A DNA stretch of 11,832 nucleotides from DASVBJ01 sp036375895 (GCA_036375895.1 DASVBJ010000313.1:1-11832), one strand, 5' to 3'; numbered from the stretch's first letter, positions 1-6,347 are shown. Numbers and translations are program-made. Notes: a model not told the origin generated them from the sequence alone.

Positions 1-243
1 ACGCTGCGCGTGGAGGCGTCGGTCGGCGTGGGACAGCTGGAGGTGATCGTCCCCGACGACGTGGCCCTGGACGTCGAGGCGTCCGCCCGGGTCGGCAACG
101 TCGACCTGCCCGAGGGGCACCGCACCGACGGCCTCGACGTCGACGAGACCTACGCGGCGCCCGGCTCGCCGTCCGCGGGGCTGCTCGAGCTCGACCTGTC
201 CGTCGGGGTGGGCGATGTGGAGGTGCGCCGTGCAACGTCATGA
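1..243 (+). CDS. C-terminal end of a LiaF/PspC-type envelope stress membrane protein (partial)
   Basis: The frame is open from the first base of the window and stops with TGA at 241-243, so only the last 80 residues are present and the start lies outside. The visible part has no membrane segment. It is a beta-rich, acidic repeat-like stretch in which short strands of the form VGVGQLEVIVP, ARVGNVDLP and VGVGDVEVRR recur. That pattern is typical of the C-terminal 'toastrack' or LiaF-like domain that follows a PspC or multi-helix membrane part in actinobacterial envelope-stress proteins. It overlaps the next gene by 14 bases, which suggests translational coupling. The family call rests on the strand pattern only; a DUF4097-type protein is an alternative. 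Confidence 0.6.
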   Translation, partial: TLRVEASVGVGQLEVIVPDDVALDVEASARVGNVDLPEGHRTDGLDVDETYAAPGSPSAGLLELDLSVGVGDVEVRRATS

Positions 244-499
244 GCTGGACCTGGTGTCGCTGGTGGCCGGGCTGCTGTTCGTGGTCGCCGGCGCGGCCTT
301 CCTCGTCGGCGAGGCGACCGACCTGCGGGTCGACCCCGCCTGGGTGCTGCCGGTCGTGCTCGTCGGCCTGGGGGTGACCGGCCTGGTCGGCGCCTCGACC
401 GGCCGGTCCCGCCAAGGGCGGGGTGGCGACACGGGCGGCGACACGGACGGTGACATGGACGGCGACACGGACGGCGACACAGCGAAGAGCGCCGACTGA
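230..499 (+). CDS. Small two-helix membrane protein with GDTD repeat tail
   Basis: This is an 89-residue protein of unknown function. I place the start at GTG 230 because GGAGGTG at 219-225 is a good ribosome binding site; an in-frame ATG at 215 has no such site. It begins inside the 3' end of the preceding gene (14-base overlap), so the two are probably translated together. Two hydrophobic segments are visible, about residues 8-27 and 38-55, joined by a short loop with DLRVDP. The tail after residue 60 is hydrophilic, and residues 66-84 are four-residue units of the GDTD type encoded by a 12-base tandem repeat. The pairing with a LiaF/PspC-type protein suggests an envelope role, but no function can be assigned. 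Confidence 0.75.
   Translation: MQRHELDLVSLVAGLLFVVAGAAFLVGEATDLRVDPAWVLPVVLVGLGVTGLVGASTGRSRQGRGGDTGGDTDGDMDGDTDGDTAKSAD
425..484 (+). repeat. 12-base tandem repeat, five units, inside the membrane protein gene
   Basis: Five in-frame units based on GGCGACACGGAC lie at 425-436, 437-448, 449-460, 461-472 and 473-484. The second and fourth are identical. The first, third and fifth carry one to three changes each. They encode GDTG, GDTD, GDMD, GDTD and GDTA. Alternating Asp and Gly at this spacing resembles calcium-binding Asp repeats, but that is only a resemblance. Such repeats often change copy number between strains. Confidence 0.9.
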
Positions 500-581
500 T
501 TTTCGGGAGCCGGGCGGGCGCGCTATCCTTCCAGGCGCGCTCGGCGCTCCCGGATCCGTCCGGGAAAGTCGGGAACGCGAC

Positions 582-663
582 GGCAGGTTGCCCGAGCGGC
601 CAATGGGAGCGGACTGTAAATCCGTCGGCTTTGCCTACGAAGGTTCGAATCCTTCACCTGCCA
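582..663 (+). tRNA. tRNA-Tyr (GTA)
   Basis: The acceptor stem GGCAGGT (582-588) pairs with ACCTGCC (656-662), with A663 as discriminator. The anticodon loop CTGTAAA (614-620) gives anticodon GTA at 616-618. A long variable arm, as in class II tRNAs, and a TTCGAAT T-loop are present. The length is 82 bases, and CCA is not encoded (the next bases are CCC). Upstream, TATCCT at 524-529 is a possible -10 box, and a small hairpin lies at 549-564 in the presumed precursor leader. Confidence 0.97.
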
Positions 664-669
664 CCCGCG

Positions 670-710
670 AAAGGGCCCCTGACCCGGCGTACGTCGGTCA
701 GGGGCCCTTT
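670..710 (+). terminator. Terminator hairpin after tRNA-Tyr
   Basis: A perfect 15-base inverted repeat, AAAGGGCCCCTGACC (670-684) against GGTCAGGGGCCCTTT (696-710), encloses an 11-base loop. The stem ends in TTT but no longer U tract follows. It starts seven bases after the tRNA and is the clearest terminator in the first kilobase. Because it is symmetric it could act in both directions. Confidence 0.85.
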
Positions 711-814
711 GCCGTCTGGCCCGTCGCACCCTCCGCCGCGCGCACGACCGCCGGGCCGCTCGGGGTCGCGGCCGGCCGGACTCGAAGGGATTCGGCCCAC
801 CGCGCGCGGACGTG

Positions 815-820
815 TATTCT
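815..820 (+). promoter_or_regulatory. Possible -10 box for tRNA-Thr/tRNA-Met
   Basis: TATTCT at 815-820 is an isolated AT-rich hexamer 12 bases before tRNA-Thr. TTCGGC at 791-796, 18 bases upstream, could serve as a poor -35 box. It lies after the tRNA-Tyr terminator, where a new promoter is expected. The 12-base gap would give a very short precursor leader. Confidence 0.4.
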
Positions 821-831
821 CATCCGCGCTC

Positions 832-904
832 GCCCCCTTAGCTCAGTCGGCAGAGCGTCTCCATGGTAAGGAGAAGGTCTACGGTTCGATTCCGTAAGGG
901 GGCT
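832..904 (+). tRNA. tRNA-Thr (GGT)
   Basis: The acceptor stem GCCCCCT (832-838) pairs with AGGGGGC (897-903), with T904 as discriminator. The anticodon loop ATGGTAA (863-869) gives GGT at 865-867, closed by TCTCC/GGAGA. The T stem TACGG/CCGTA encloses TTCGATT. It is 73 bases long without encoded CCA. Confidence 0.97.
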
Positions 905-919
905 CTGGACGGTCGGCTC

Positions 920-937
920 CCGCAGGCTCGCCTGCGG
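920..937 (+). other. Hairpin between tRNA-Thr and tRNA-Met
   Basis: CCGCAGG (920-926) pairs with CCTGCGG (931-937) around a CTCG loop. No T run follows, so it is more likely a processing or stability element in a joint tRNA-Thr/tRNA-Met transcript than a terminator. No clear promoter is seen before tRNA-Met. Confidence 0.5.
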
Positions 938-952
938 AGGACGGCCCGACTC

Positions 953-1026
953 GGCGGAGTAGCTCAGCCTGGTAGAGCAAGCGGCTCATAATCGCTGTGT
1001 CGCCGGTTCAAGTCCGGCCTCCGCTA
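953..1026 (+). tRNA. Elongator tRNA-Met (CAT)
   Basis: The acceptor stem GGCGGAG (953-959) pairs with CTCCGCT (1019-1025), with a G-U pair at the end and A1026 as discriminator. The anticodon loop CTCATAA (985-991) gives CAT at 987-989. The first pair is formed (G-U), unlike the unpaired position 1-72 of initiator tRNA, and the anticodon stem lacks the three G-C pairs of initiators, so this is the elongator form. The product is 74 bases. Confidence 0.94.
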
Positions 1027-1110
1027 CCGAGCACCACACCGCGCATCCGCACGACTCGTCAGAATCGGGCCCACCCCGGGTCCGCCCTTTAAGGCAAGGA
1101 GCACGCCGCC

Positions 1111-1278
1111 GTGGCCAAGCAGACCGATGTCCGTCCGAAGATCACGATGGCGTGTGTCGAGTGCAAGGAGCGCAACTACATCACGCGCAAGAACCGGCGG
1201 AACGACCCCGACCGGCTCGAGCTCAAGAAGTTCTGCCCGCGCTGCCGCACGCACACCGCGCACCGCGAAACCCGCTGA
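1111..1278 (+). CDS. rpmG: 50S ribosomal protein L33
   Basis: This 55-residue protein of the large ribosomal subunit starts at GTG 1111 with AAGGAG at 1096-1101, nine bases upstream. The sequence contains CVECKERNY and CPRC, giving four cysteines at residues 15, 18, 42 and 45. It is therefore the zinc-binding (C+) form rather than the zinc-free paralogue that actinobacteria often keep under Zur control. The rest is basic, as expected for an rRNA-binding protein. It lies between tRNA-Met and the hadA-like gene, its usual place in actinobacteria. CAGAAT at 1060-1065 is a weak candidate -10 box; transcription from the tRNA promoter is also possible. Confidence 0.97.
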   Translation: MAKQTDVRPKITMACVECKERNYITRKNRRNDPDRLELKKFCPRCRTHTAHRETR

Positions 1279-1294
1279 CGCGAGGGTTCGGCCG

Positions 1295-1705
1295 GTGACG
1301 CAGGGGAACGGGTCGGGCGTGCTGCACCAGGGCCCCATCCCCGCCTTCGTCCACGGCGTCGTCGAGTACGCCGCGGGCGTCCTGCTCATCGTCGCGCCGT
1401 TCCTCTTCGGCTTCGACTCGACGTCGGCCACCGCCGCGGCGGTCGTGATCGGTCTGGTCCTGCTCGCCTTCACCGCGATGTCGCCGCTGCCGACGGGGCT
1501 GGTCCGTGCGGTCAGCCTCGGCGTCCACGTGACCGTGGACGTCGTGCTCGCCGTCCTCCTGGTGGCCCTGCCCTTCCTGCTCGACTTCACCAGCGAGGCG
1601 GCGCCGACGGCGCTCTTCATCACGCTCGGGGTCCTGCACCTGCTGGTCACCATCGCGACCCGCTTCCCCTCCGCCGCTCGGGGCCACCGGGAGACCGCCG
1701 CCTGA
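1295..1705 (+). CDS. Four-helix integral membrane protein, SPW-repeat-like
   Basis: This is a 136-residue hydrophobic protein. I choose GTG 1295, with GAGGG at 1283-1287 upstream; GTG 1319 is an alternative eight codons later, with AGGGGAA before it. Four membrane segments are visible at about residues 21-40, 47-62, 76-96 and 104-121. The two halves look alike: GVLLIVAPFLFGFDS in the first half and AVLLVALPFLLDFTS in the second. That internal duplication resembles the SPW-repeat family of small bacterial membrane proteins, although the defining Ser-Pro-Trp is absent. It starts 16 bases after rpmG and may be cotranscribed. Function unknown. Confidence 0.75.
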   Translation: MTQGNGSGVLHQGPIPAFVHGVVEYAAGVLLIVAPFLFGFDSTSATAAAVVIGLVLLAFTAMSPLPTGLVRAVSLGVHVTVDVVLAVLLVALPFLLDFTSEAAPTALFITLGVLHLLVTIATRFPSAARGHRETAA

Positions 1706-1724
1706 GCCCAGCGGCTCGGTGCGT

Positions 1725-1730
1725 TACCGT
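1725..1730 (+). promoter_or_regulatory. Probable -10 box for a leaderless hadA-like transcript
   Basis: TACCGT lies exactly eight bases before the ATG at 1739, and no ribosome binding site can be seen in front of that ATG. A TANNNT box at this distance is the usual mark of leaderless mRNAs in actinobacteria. No good -35 box is seen. Confidence 0.6.
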
Positions 1731-1738
1731 CTGGCGCC

Positions 1739-2188
1739 ATGCCAGTCGACCCGTCGTACGCCGGGCGGACGTACCCGCCGAGCCCGCCCTACGAGGTGGG
1801 CGTGGAGAAGATCCGCGAGTTCGCGACCGCGATCGGCGACCGCAACCCGGCCTTCCACGACCGTGACGCGGCCAGAGCCCTCGGCCATCCCGACGTCATC
1901 GCCCCGCCGACCTTCCCGTTCGTCGTGACCTTCCGGGCCTCCCGCGCCGTCATCGAGGACCCCGACCTGGGCATCGACTACAGCCGAGTCGTCCACGGCG
2001 AGCAGCGCTTCGTCCACGCCCGGCCGGTGCGAGCCGGCGACACGCTCGCCACGACGGTCACGATCGAGAGCGTCCGCTCCGCAGGGGGGCACGACATGGT
2101 GACCACCCGCAGCGAGCTGCACGCGGCCGACGGCGAGCTGGTGGCGACGGCGTACTCCACGCTGGTCGTCCGCGGCGCGGAGGGCTGA
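1739..2188 (+). CDS. hadA: HadA-like hot-dog dehydratase subunit (FAS1-like dehydratase, MaoC N-type)
   Basis: This 149-residue hot-dog fold protein is the predicted non-catalytic or substrate-binding partner of the HadB-like protein encoded next. The sequence AIGDRNPAFHD (residues 31-41) matches the region where active MaoC enzymes carry their Asp/His pair. HVR-type features of the UPF0336/HadA family follow: VIAPPTFPF (about 53-61), VHGEQRFV and the C-terminal STLVVRG. In Mycobacterium tuberculosis HadA and HadB form a (3R)-hydroxyacyl-ACP dehydratase of FAS-II, and the pair also follows rpmG there. Whether this organism makes mycolic acids cannot be told, so the physiological substrate is uncertain. 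The ATG has no ribosome binding site but sits eight bases behind TACCGT. Confidence 0.85.
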   Translation: MPVDPSYAGRTYPPSPPYEVGVEKIREFATAIGDRNPAFHDRDAARALGHPDVIAPPTFPFVVTFRASRAVIEDPDLGIDYSRVVHGEQRFVHARPVRAGDTLATTVTIESVRSAGGHDMVTTRSELHAADGELVATAYSTLVVRGAEG

Positions 2189-2191
2189 CCG

Positions 2192-2620
2192 GTGACGGCA
2201 CAGATCTCGTACGACGACGTCGAGCTCGGCACCGAGCTGCCGGCCCAGCAGTTCCCGGTGACCCGCGCCGACCTGGTCCGCTACGCCGGCGCGTCGGGCG
2301 ACTTCAACGTCATCCACTGGAACCAGCGCATCGCCCGGTCGGTCGGGCTCCCGGACGTGATCGCCCACGGGATGCTCACCATGGCGCTCGCGGTGCGCGT
2401 GGTGACCGACTGGGCGGGTGACCCGGCGGCGGTCGTCGACTACGGCGTGCGCTTCACCCGCCCGGTGCCGGTGCCCGACGACGACACCGGCGCCGTGGTC
2501 GCGGTGTCGGCCGCGGTCGCCGAGAAGCTCGACGGCCGGCGGGTCCGGGTCGACCTCACCGCGACCAGCGGGGAGCAGAAGGTGCTGGGACGCGCGCAGG
2601 CGGTCGTCCAGCTCGCCTGA
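2192..2620 (+). CDS. hadB: HadB-like MaoC dehydratase, catalytic subunit
   Basis: This 142-residue MaoC-type hot-dog protein starts at GTG 2192, three bases after the hadA-like stop, with GGAGGG at 2179-2184. The hydratase-2 motif YAGASGDFNVIHWN is at residues 31-44; Asp37 and His42 are the expected catalytic pair that activates water or removes it from a 3-hydroxyacyl thioester. HGMLTMAL at about 59-66 is the usual second conserved helix. The tight spacing supports a heterodimer made from one mRNA. No third hadC-like gene follows; murB comes next. Confidence 0.87.
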   Translation: MTAQISYDDVELGTELPAQQFPVTRADLVRYAGASGDFNVIHWNQRIARSVGLPDVIAHGMLTMALAVRVVTDWAGDPAAVVDYGVRFTRPVPVPDDDTGAVVAVSAAVAEKLDGRRVRVDLTATSGEQKVLGRAQAVVQLA

Positions 2621-2672
2621 CGGCGTCGTCCCGGCCACGGTCCTCGCGTCCGAGCCGGTGCCGGCCGCTGGC

Positions 2673-2678
2673 TAGGCT
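2673..2678 (+). promoter_or_regulatory. Probable -10 box for a leaderless murB transcript
   Basis: TAGGCT lies exactly eight bases before the GTG at 2687, with no ribosome binding site between. Spacing and layout are the same as at the hadA-like gene, suggesting a second leaderless promoter. No convincing -35 box is seen. Confidence 0.6.
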
Positions 2679-2686
2679 CTGCCCTC

Positions 2687-3721
2687 GTGCGCGAGCTCAC
2701 CGACGTCCCGTTGGCGGGCCGCACCACCCTCCGCCTGGGTGGGGCGGCCCGCCGGCTCGTCGAGGCCGAGACCGAGGCCGAGCTCGTCGACCTGGTCCGG
2801 GCAGCGGACGCCGCGGGCGACCGGCTGCTCCTGCTCGGGGGCGGCAGCAACCTCGTCGTGGCCGACACCGGGTTCGACGGTCTCGTCGTGCAGGTGGCGA
2901 CCCGCGGGACGCGGCAGGAGGAGGTCGGCGGCCGGGTCCGGCTCACCGCGGCGGCGGGAGAGCCGTGGGACGCGCTGGTCGCGGACGCCGTCGCCGACGG
3001 CCTCGCCGGGGTGGAGGCGCTGTCCGGCATCCCCGGCCTCGTCGGGGCGACCCCGATCCAGAACGTCGGGGCCTACGGCCAGGAGGTCGCCCAGACCGTC
3101 GTCTCGGTGCGGGTGCTCGACCGCCGCAGCGGCGAGGTGCGCGAGCTGTCCCCGCCGGAGTGTGCCTTCACCTACCGGCACAGCGTCTTCAAGGGCAACC
3201 ACGATCACGTCGTGCTCGCGGTCACCTTCGCCCTCGAGCCGTCGGGCGAGGGCGCACCGGTGCGGTACGCCGAGCTGGCCCGGCGCCTCGGCGTGGCGGT
3301 GGGCGAGCGGGCACCCCTGCCCGACGTACGAGCCGCCGTCCTCGACCTGCGCCGCGGGAAGGGCATGGTGCTCGACCCCGACGACCACGACACGTGGAGC
3401 GCCGGGTCGTTCTTCACCAACCCCGTGCTGCCCGCCGAGGTCGCCGACCGGCTGCTGCCGGCCGACGCCCCCCGGTGGCCCGAGCTCGACGGCCGGGTGA
3501 AGACGTCCGCCGCCTGGCTGATCGAGCGGTCGGGGTTCAGCAAGGGGTACGGCGAGGGGCCGGCCCGGGTCTCGGCCAAGCACACCCTGGCGCTGACCAA
3601 CCGGGGCGGCGCCCGCACCGACGACCTGCTCGCGCTGGCCCGCGAGATCCGCGCGGGCGTCCGCGCGCGCTTCGGCATCGAGCTCGTCAACGAGCCGGTG
3701 CTCGTGGGCTGCTCCCTCTAG
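2687..3721 (+). CDS. murB: UDP-N-acetylenolpyruvoylglucosamine reductase
   Basis: MurB reduces UDP-GlcNAc-enolpyruvate to UDP-MurNAc with NADPH and bound FAD, the second committed step of peptidoglycan synthesis in the cytoplasm. The 344 residues contain the FAD-binding GGGSN (51-55), GIPGLVGATPIQNVGAYGQ (114-132), YRHS with Arg164, the GSFFTNP loop with Ser241 as the expected proton donor, and NEP with Glu336 near the C terminus. All three catalytic positions are present. The start GTG 2687 gives a normal N terminus but lacks a ribosome binding site, fitting the leaderless -10 box. The TAG stop overlaps the stop of the convergent add gene within one CTAG. Confidence 0.96.
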   Translation: MRELTDVPLAGRTTLRLGGAARRLVEAETEAELVDLVRAADAAGDRLLLLGGGSNLVVADTGFDGLVVQVATRGTRQEEVGGRVRLTAAAGEPWDALVADAVADGLAGVEALSGIPGLVGATPIQNVGAYGQEVAQTVVSVRVLDRRSGEVRELSPPECAFTYRHSVFKGNHDHVVLAVTFALEPSGEGAPVRYAELARRLGVAVGERAPLPDVRAAVLDLRRGKGMVLDPDDHDTWSAGSFFTNPVLPAEVADRLLPADAPRWPELDGRVKTSAAWLIERSGFSKGYGEGPARVSAKHTLALTNRGGARTDDLLALAREIRAGVRARFGIELVNEPVLVGCSL

Positions 3722-4746
3722 GCGGAGGTGGCCGGCGGAGCGGCCAGCCAGTCGTGGATGCCGGCCAGCATCCGGGCCTTGAGGTCGTCGGGCGCCGACG
3801 ACGCGCGCACCGAGCACCGGGCCAGCTCGGCCAGCTCGTGGTCGGACATGCCGTGGACGCGCCGGGCCACGTCGTACTGGTCGAGCAGGCGGGAGCCGAA
3901 CAGCAGTGGGTCGTCGGCCCCGAGCGCGACCGGCACACCCGCCTCGCGCAGCCTGCGCAGCGGCACGTGCTCGGCCCGCGCGGCCACCCCGAGGCGCACG
4001 TTGGAGACCGGGCAGACCTCCAGGGTGGTGCCGTTCTCGGCCAGCCGGTCCAGCAAGGCAGGGTCCTCCACGGCGCGCACCCCGTGCCCCACCCGGTGAG
4101 CGCCCAGCGCGTCGAGACAGTCGCGCACGCTCTGCGGCCCGGCGAGCTCGCCGCCGTGGGGCACCGAGGCGAGCCCGGCCCGGGCGGCGATCCGGAACGC
4201 CCCTTCGAACTCCCGGGCGTGGCCCCGCCGCTCGTCGTTGGACAGGCCGAACCCGACCACGCCCTGCCCGGCGTACTGCGCCGCCAGCCGCGCCAGCGTC
4301 CGCGCGTCCAGCGGGTGGCGGGTGCGGTTGGCCGCGATCACCACGCCTACCCCCACCCCGGTCGCACGGCTGGCCTCGCGGGCCGCGTCGAGGATCAGCT
4401 CGACCGTCGGCGTGAGCCCGCCGAGCCGTGGCGCGTACGACGACGGCTCGACCTGGATCTCGAGCCAGCCGGACCCCTCGGCCCGCTCGTCCTCGGCCGC
4501 CTCGTGCAGCAGCCGGCGCACGTCCGAGGCCGTGCGCACGACCGACCGGGCGGTGTCGTAGAGCCGCTGGAAACGGAACCATCCCCGCTCGTCGGTGGCC
4601 CGCAGCTCCGGCGGGTGGCCGCCCGTCAGCGCGTCCGGCAGCCGTACGCCGTGGTGGGCGGCCAGGTCGCGCAGGGTCGCCGGCCGCAGCGATCCGGTGA
4701 AGTGCAGGTGCAGGTGAGCCTTCGGCAGCGCCCGCAGATCACGCAC
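3718..4746 (-). CDS. add: Adenosine deaminase
   Basis: The product (342 residues) hydrolyses adenosine or deoxyadenosine to inosine and ammonia in purine salvage. The N terminus PKAHLHLHFTGS carries the zinc ligands His13 and His15. HGGE at 197-200 provides a third ligand and the catalytic Glu200, VGHGV at 219-223 carries His221, and ALGADDP carries Asp278-Asp279. All metal and catalytic positions are present. The frame stays open far upstream, but that part is antisense-like and lies inside aspC. I start at GTG 4746, eight bases after the aspC stop, with GAGG overlapping that stop. It therefore forms a minus-strand operon with aspC. No terminator is visible before murB. Confidence 0.93.
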   Translation of the reverse strand: MRDLRALPKAHLHLHFTGSLRPATLRDLAAHHGVRLPDALTGGHPPELRATDERGWFRFQRLYDTARSVVRTASDVRRLLHEAAEDERAEGSGWLEIQVEPSSYAPRLGGLTPTVELILDAAREASRATGVGVGVVIAANRTRHPLDARTLARLAAQYAGQGVVGFGLSNDERRGHAREFEGAFRIAARAGLASVPHGGELAGPQSVRDCLDALGAHRVGHGVRAVEDPALLDRLAENGTTLEVCPVSNVRLGVAARAEHVPLRRLREAGVPVALGADDPLLFGSRLLDQYDVARRVHGMSDHELAELARCSVRASSAPDDLKARMLAGIHDWLAAPPATSA

Positions 4747-4754
4747 CTGGGGCC

Positions 4755-5966
4755 TCAGCGGGCCTCGGCGAGCAGCTTGTGCAGCCGCGAGATGCCTTCG
4801 GCGAGGTCGTCGTCGCCGAGGGCGTAGGAGAGCCGCACGTAGCCCGGGGTGCCGAACGCCTCGCCGGGCACCATCGCCACCTCGACCTCCTCGAGCACCA
4901 CCTCGCACAGCTGCGCGCTGGTGGCCGGCCGGTGCCCGCGGATCTCCCGGCCCAGCACGCCCTTGACCGAGGGATAGGCGTAGAACGCGCCGCTCGGCTC
5001 GGGGCAGGTGACGCCGGGGATCTCGCGCAGCATCCGCACGATGGTCCGCCGCCGCCGGTCGAACGCCTCCCGCATCGTGGCCACCGCCGACAGGTCGCCG
5101 GTGACCGCGGCGAGCGCGGCGGCCTGGCTGACGTTGGCGACGTTGGACGTCGCGTGCGACTGCAGGTTGCCGGCCGCCTTCACGACGTCGGTGGGGCCGA
5201 TCAGCCAGCCGACCCGCCAACCGGTCATCGCGTAGGTCTTGGCCACCCCGTTGACGACCACGCAGCGCTCGGCGAGCTCGGGCACGAGCTCGGGCATGGA
5301 GGCGAACCGCGCGTCGCCGTAGACCAGGTGCTCGTAGATCTCGTCGGTGACCACCCAGAGGCCCCGCTCGCTCGCCCACCGGCCGATCTCCTCGACCTGC
5401 GGTGGGGAGTAGACGGCGCCGCTCGGGTTGGACGGCGAGACGAACACGAGCATCTTGGTGCGCGGGGTGACCGCCGCCTCGAGCTGGTCGATGCTCGCGA
5501 GGTAGCCGGTGAACTCGTCGGTGCGGACCTCGACGGGGACGCCGCCGGCCAGCCGGATCGACTCCGGGTAGGTCGTCCAGTAGGGCGCCGGCAGCAGCAC
5601 CTCGTCGCCGGGGTCGAGCAACGTGGCGAAGGCCTCGTAGAGCGCCTGCTTGCCGCCGTTGGTGACCAGCACCTGGGCGGCGGAGACCTCGTAGCCCGAG
5701 TCCCGTGCGGTCTTCTCCGCGATGGCCTCGCGCAGCTCGGGCAGCCCGGGGGCCGGGGTGTAGCGGTGGAACCGCGGCTCCCGGCAGGCCGCGACGGCGG
5801 CCTCCACGATGTAGTCGGGCGTGGGGAAGTCGGGCTCACCCGCGCCGAAGCCGATGACCGGGCGGCCCGCGGCCTTGAGCGCCTTGGCCTTGGCGTCGAC
5901 GGCCAGCGTGGCCGACTCCGTGATGGCGGCGATCCGGTGCGAGACCCGTCCAGTCATGCCCCCCAT
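4755..5966 (-). CDS. aspC: Aspartate aminotransferase, PLP fold type I
   Basis: A 403-residue class I aminotransferase exchanging amino groups between aspartate and 2-oxoglutarate; a side activity on prephenate is known for close relatives. Visible motifs are GAGEPDF (41-47) near the N terminus, SPSNPSG with Asn180, TDEIYE with Asp208 and Tyr211, VAKTYAMTGWRVGW with Lys243 as the PLP Schiff-base lysine, and Arg378 in VRLS as the carboxylate anchor. The set is complete, so the enzyme should be active. ATG 5966 gives the longest form; ATG 5957 three codons later (MTGRVSHR) is equally possible, with GGGAG upstream. It is the first gene of a minus-strand pair with add and diverges from tRNA-Trp. 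Confidence 0.93.
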   Translation of the reverse strand: MGGMTGRVSHRIAAITESATLAVDAKAKALKAAGRPVIGFGAGEPDFPTPDYIVEAAVAACREPRFHRYTPAPGLPELREAIAEKTARDSGYEVSAAQVLVTNGGKQALYEAFATLLDPGDEVLLPAPYWTTYPESIRLAGGVPVEVRTDEFTGYLASIDQLEAAVTPRTKMLVFVSPSNPSGAVYSPPQVEEIGRWASERGLWVVTDEIYEHLVYGDARFASMPELVPELAERCVVVNGVAKTYAMTGWRVGWLIGPTDVVKAAGNLQSHATSNVANVSQAAALAAVTGDLSAVATMREAFDRRRRTIVRMLREIPGVTCPEPSGAFYAYPSVKGVLGREIRGHRPATSAQLCEVVLEEVEVAMVPGEAFGTPGYVRLSYALGDDDLAEGISRLHKLLAEAR

Positions 5967-6091
5967 GCTCCCAGACCCCCGCGCCGGGTGCGCTCGCTGT
6001 CCGCGACGGCCGCCCCGCCCGCCGTACCCGCTCGCGGGCCGCCCCGCTCGGAGCCTCGCTCGCCGGTTCGACCTCGGGGTGCGGCTGTGCG

Positions 6092-6097
6092 TAGACT
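6092..6097 (+). promoter_or_regulatory. Candidate -10 box for the tRNA-Trp/secE transcript
   Basis: TAGACT at 6092-6097 is preceded by TTCGAC at 6067-6072 (19-base spacer). It is the best promoter-like pair in the 229-base gap between the divergent aspC start and tRNA-Trp. The rest of that gap is GC-rich with no other recognisable element. A transcript from here would have a leader of about 95 bases before the tRNA. Confidence 0.45.
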
Positions 6098-6195
6098 CTC
6101 CTCCTTAGGTGGCCTCTCGCCTCGCTGTGGCGCGCCCGCAACCAGCCCTCGCCGGGCAGGTGACGGCGCGGCGCACCGGCGAGCGGCGCGCCCGA

Positions 6196-6268
6196 AGGGT
6201 CGTAGCTCAATTGGTAGAGTCCCGGTCTCCAAAACCGGCGGTTGGGGGTTCGAGTCCCTCCGGCCCTG
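6196..6268 (+). tRNA. tRNA-Trp (CCA)
   Basis: The acceptor stem AGGGTCG (6196-6202) pairs with CGGCCCT (6261-6267), including one U-G pair, with G6268 as discriminator. The anticodon loop CTCCAAA (6227-6233) gives CCA at 6229-6231, enclosed by CCGGT/ACCGG. The D stem closes with a G-U pair because GAGT replaces the common GAGC. The T loop is TTCGAGT. The tRNA lies 79 bases before secE, an arrangement well conserved in actinobacteria. Confidence 0.96.
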
Positions 6269-6273
6269 CGAGG

Positions 6274-6320
6274 CGCATCCCACCCGGGATGCGTAGCGAT
6301 GCACCCGCGAGACTCGCGGG
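6274..6320 (+). other. Two tandem hairpins between tRNA-Trp and secE
   Basis: Hairpin one: CGCATCCC (6274-6281) pairs with GGGATGCG (6286-6293), loop ACCC. Hairpin two: CCCGCGA (6304-6310) pairs with TCGCGGG (6314-6320), loop GAC. Neither is followed by a T run and no new promoter is visible before secE. They may mark 3' processing of the tRNA or partial termination. Confidence 0.6.
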
Positions 6321-6347
6321 CGTGACCGACCGGATCAGGTGAGGACA

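Noticed and set aside
423..869. A 148-codon plus-strand frame across the tail repeat and the first tRNAs
   Set aside because: It overlaps the membrane protein gene, tRNA-Tyr, the terminator and part of tRNA-Thr. Its start lies within the repeat, and it is explained by the absence of stops in GC-rich DNA.
2672..4582. A 636-codon open frame on the minus strand across murB and the 3' half of add
   Set aside because: It is antisense to murB and out of frame in add. The protein is an Arg/Gly/Ala-rich composition product typical of high-GC shadow frames, and both true genes have complete catalytic motifs.
2965..4827. A 620-codon plus-strand frame running from murB through add
   Set aside because: It is in the wrong frame for murB and antisense to add. 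It shows only Arg/Gly/Pro-rich composition and no recognisable domain.
4747..5379. An N-terminal extension of adenosine deaminase into aspC
   Set aside because: The frame stays open but is out of frame with aspC and rich in Arg. The conserved deaminase N terminus begins near GTG 4746, which has suitable spacing from the aspC stop.
4779..6296. A 505-codon plus-strand frame opposite aspC
   Set aside because: It is antisense to a complete aminotransferase and runs through tRNA-Trp, so it is not a gene.
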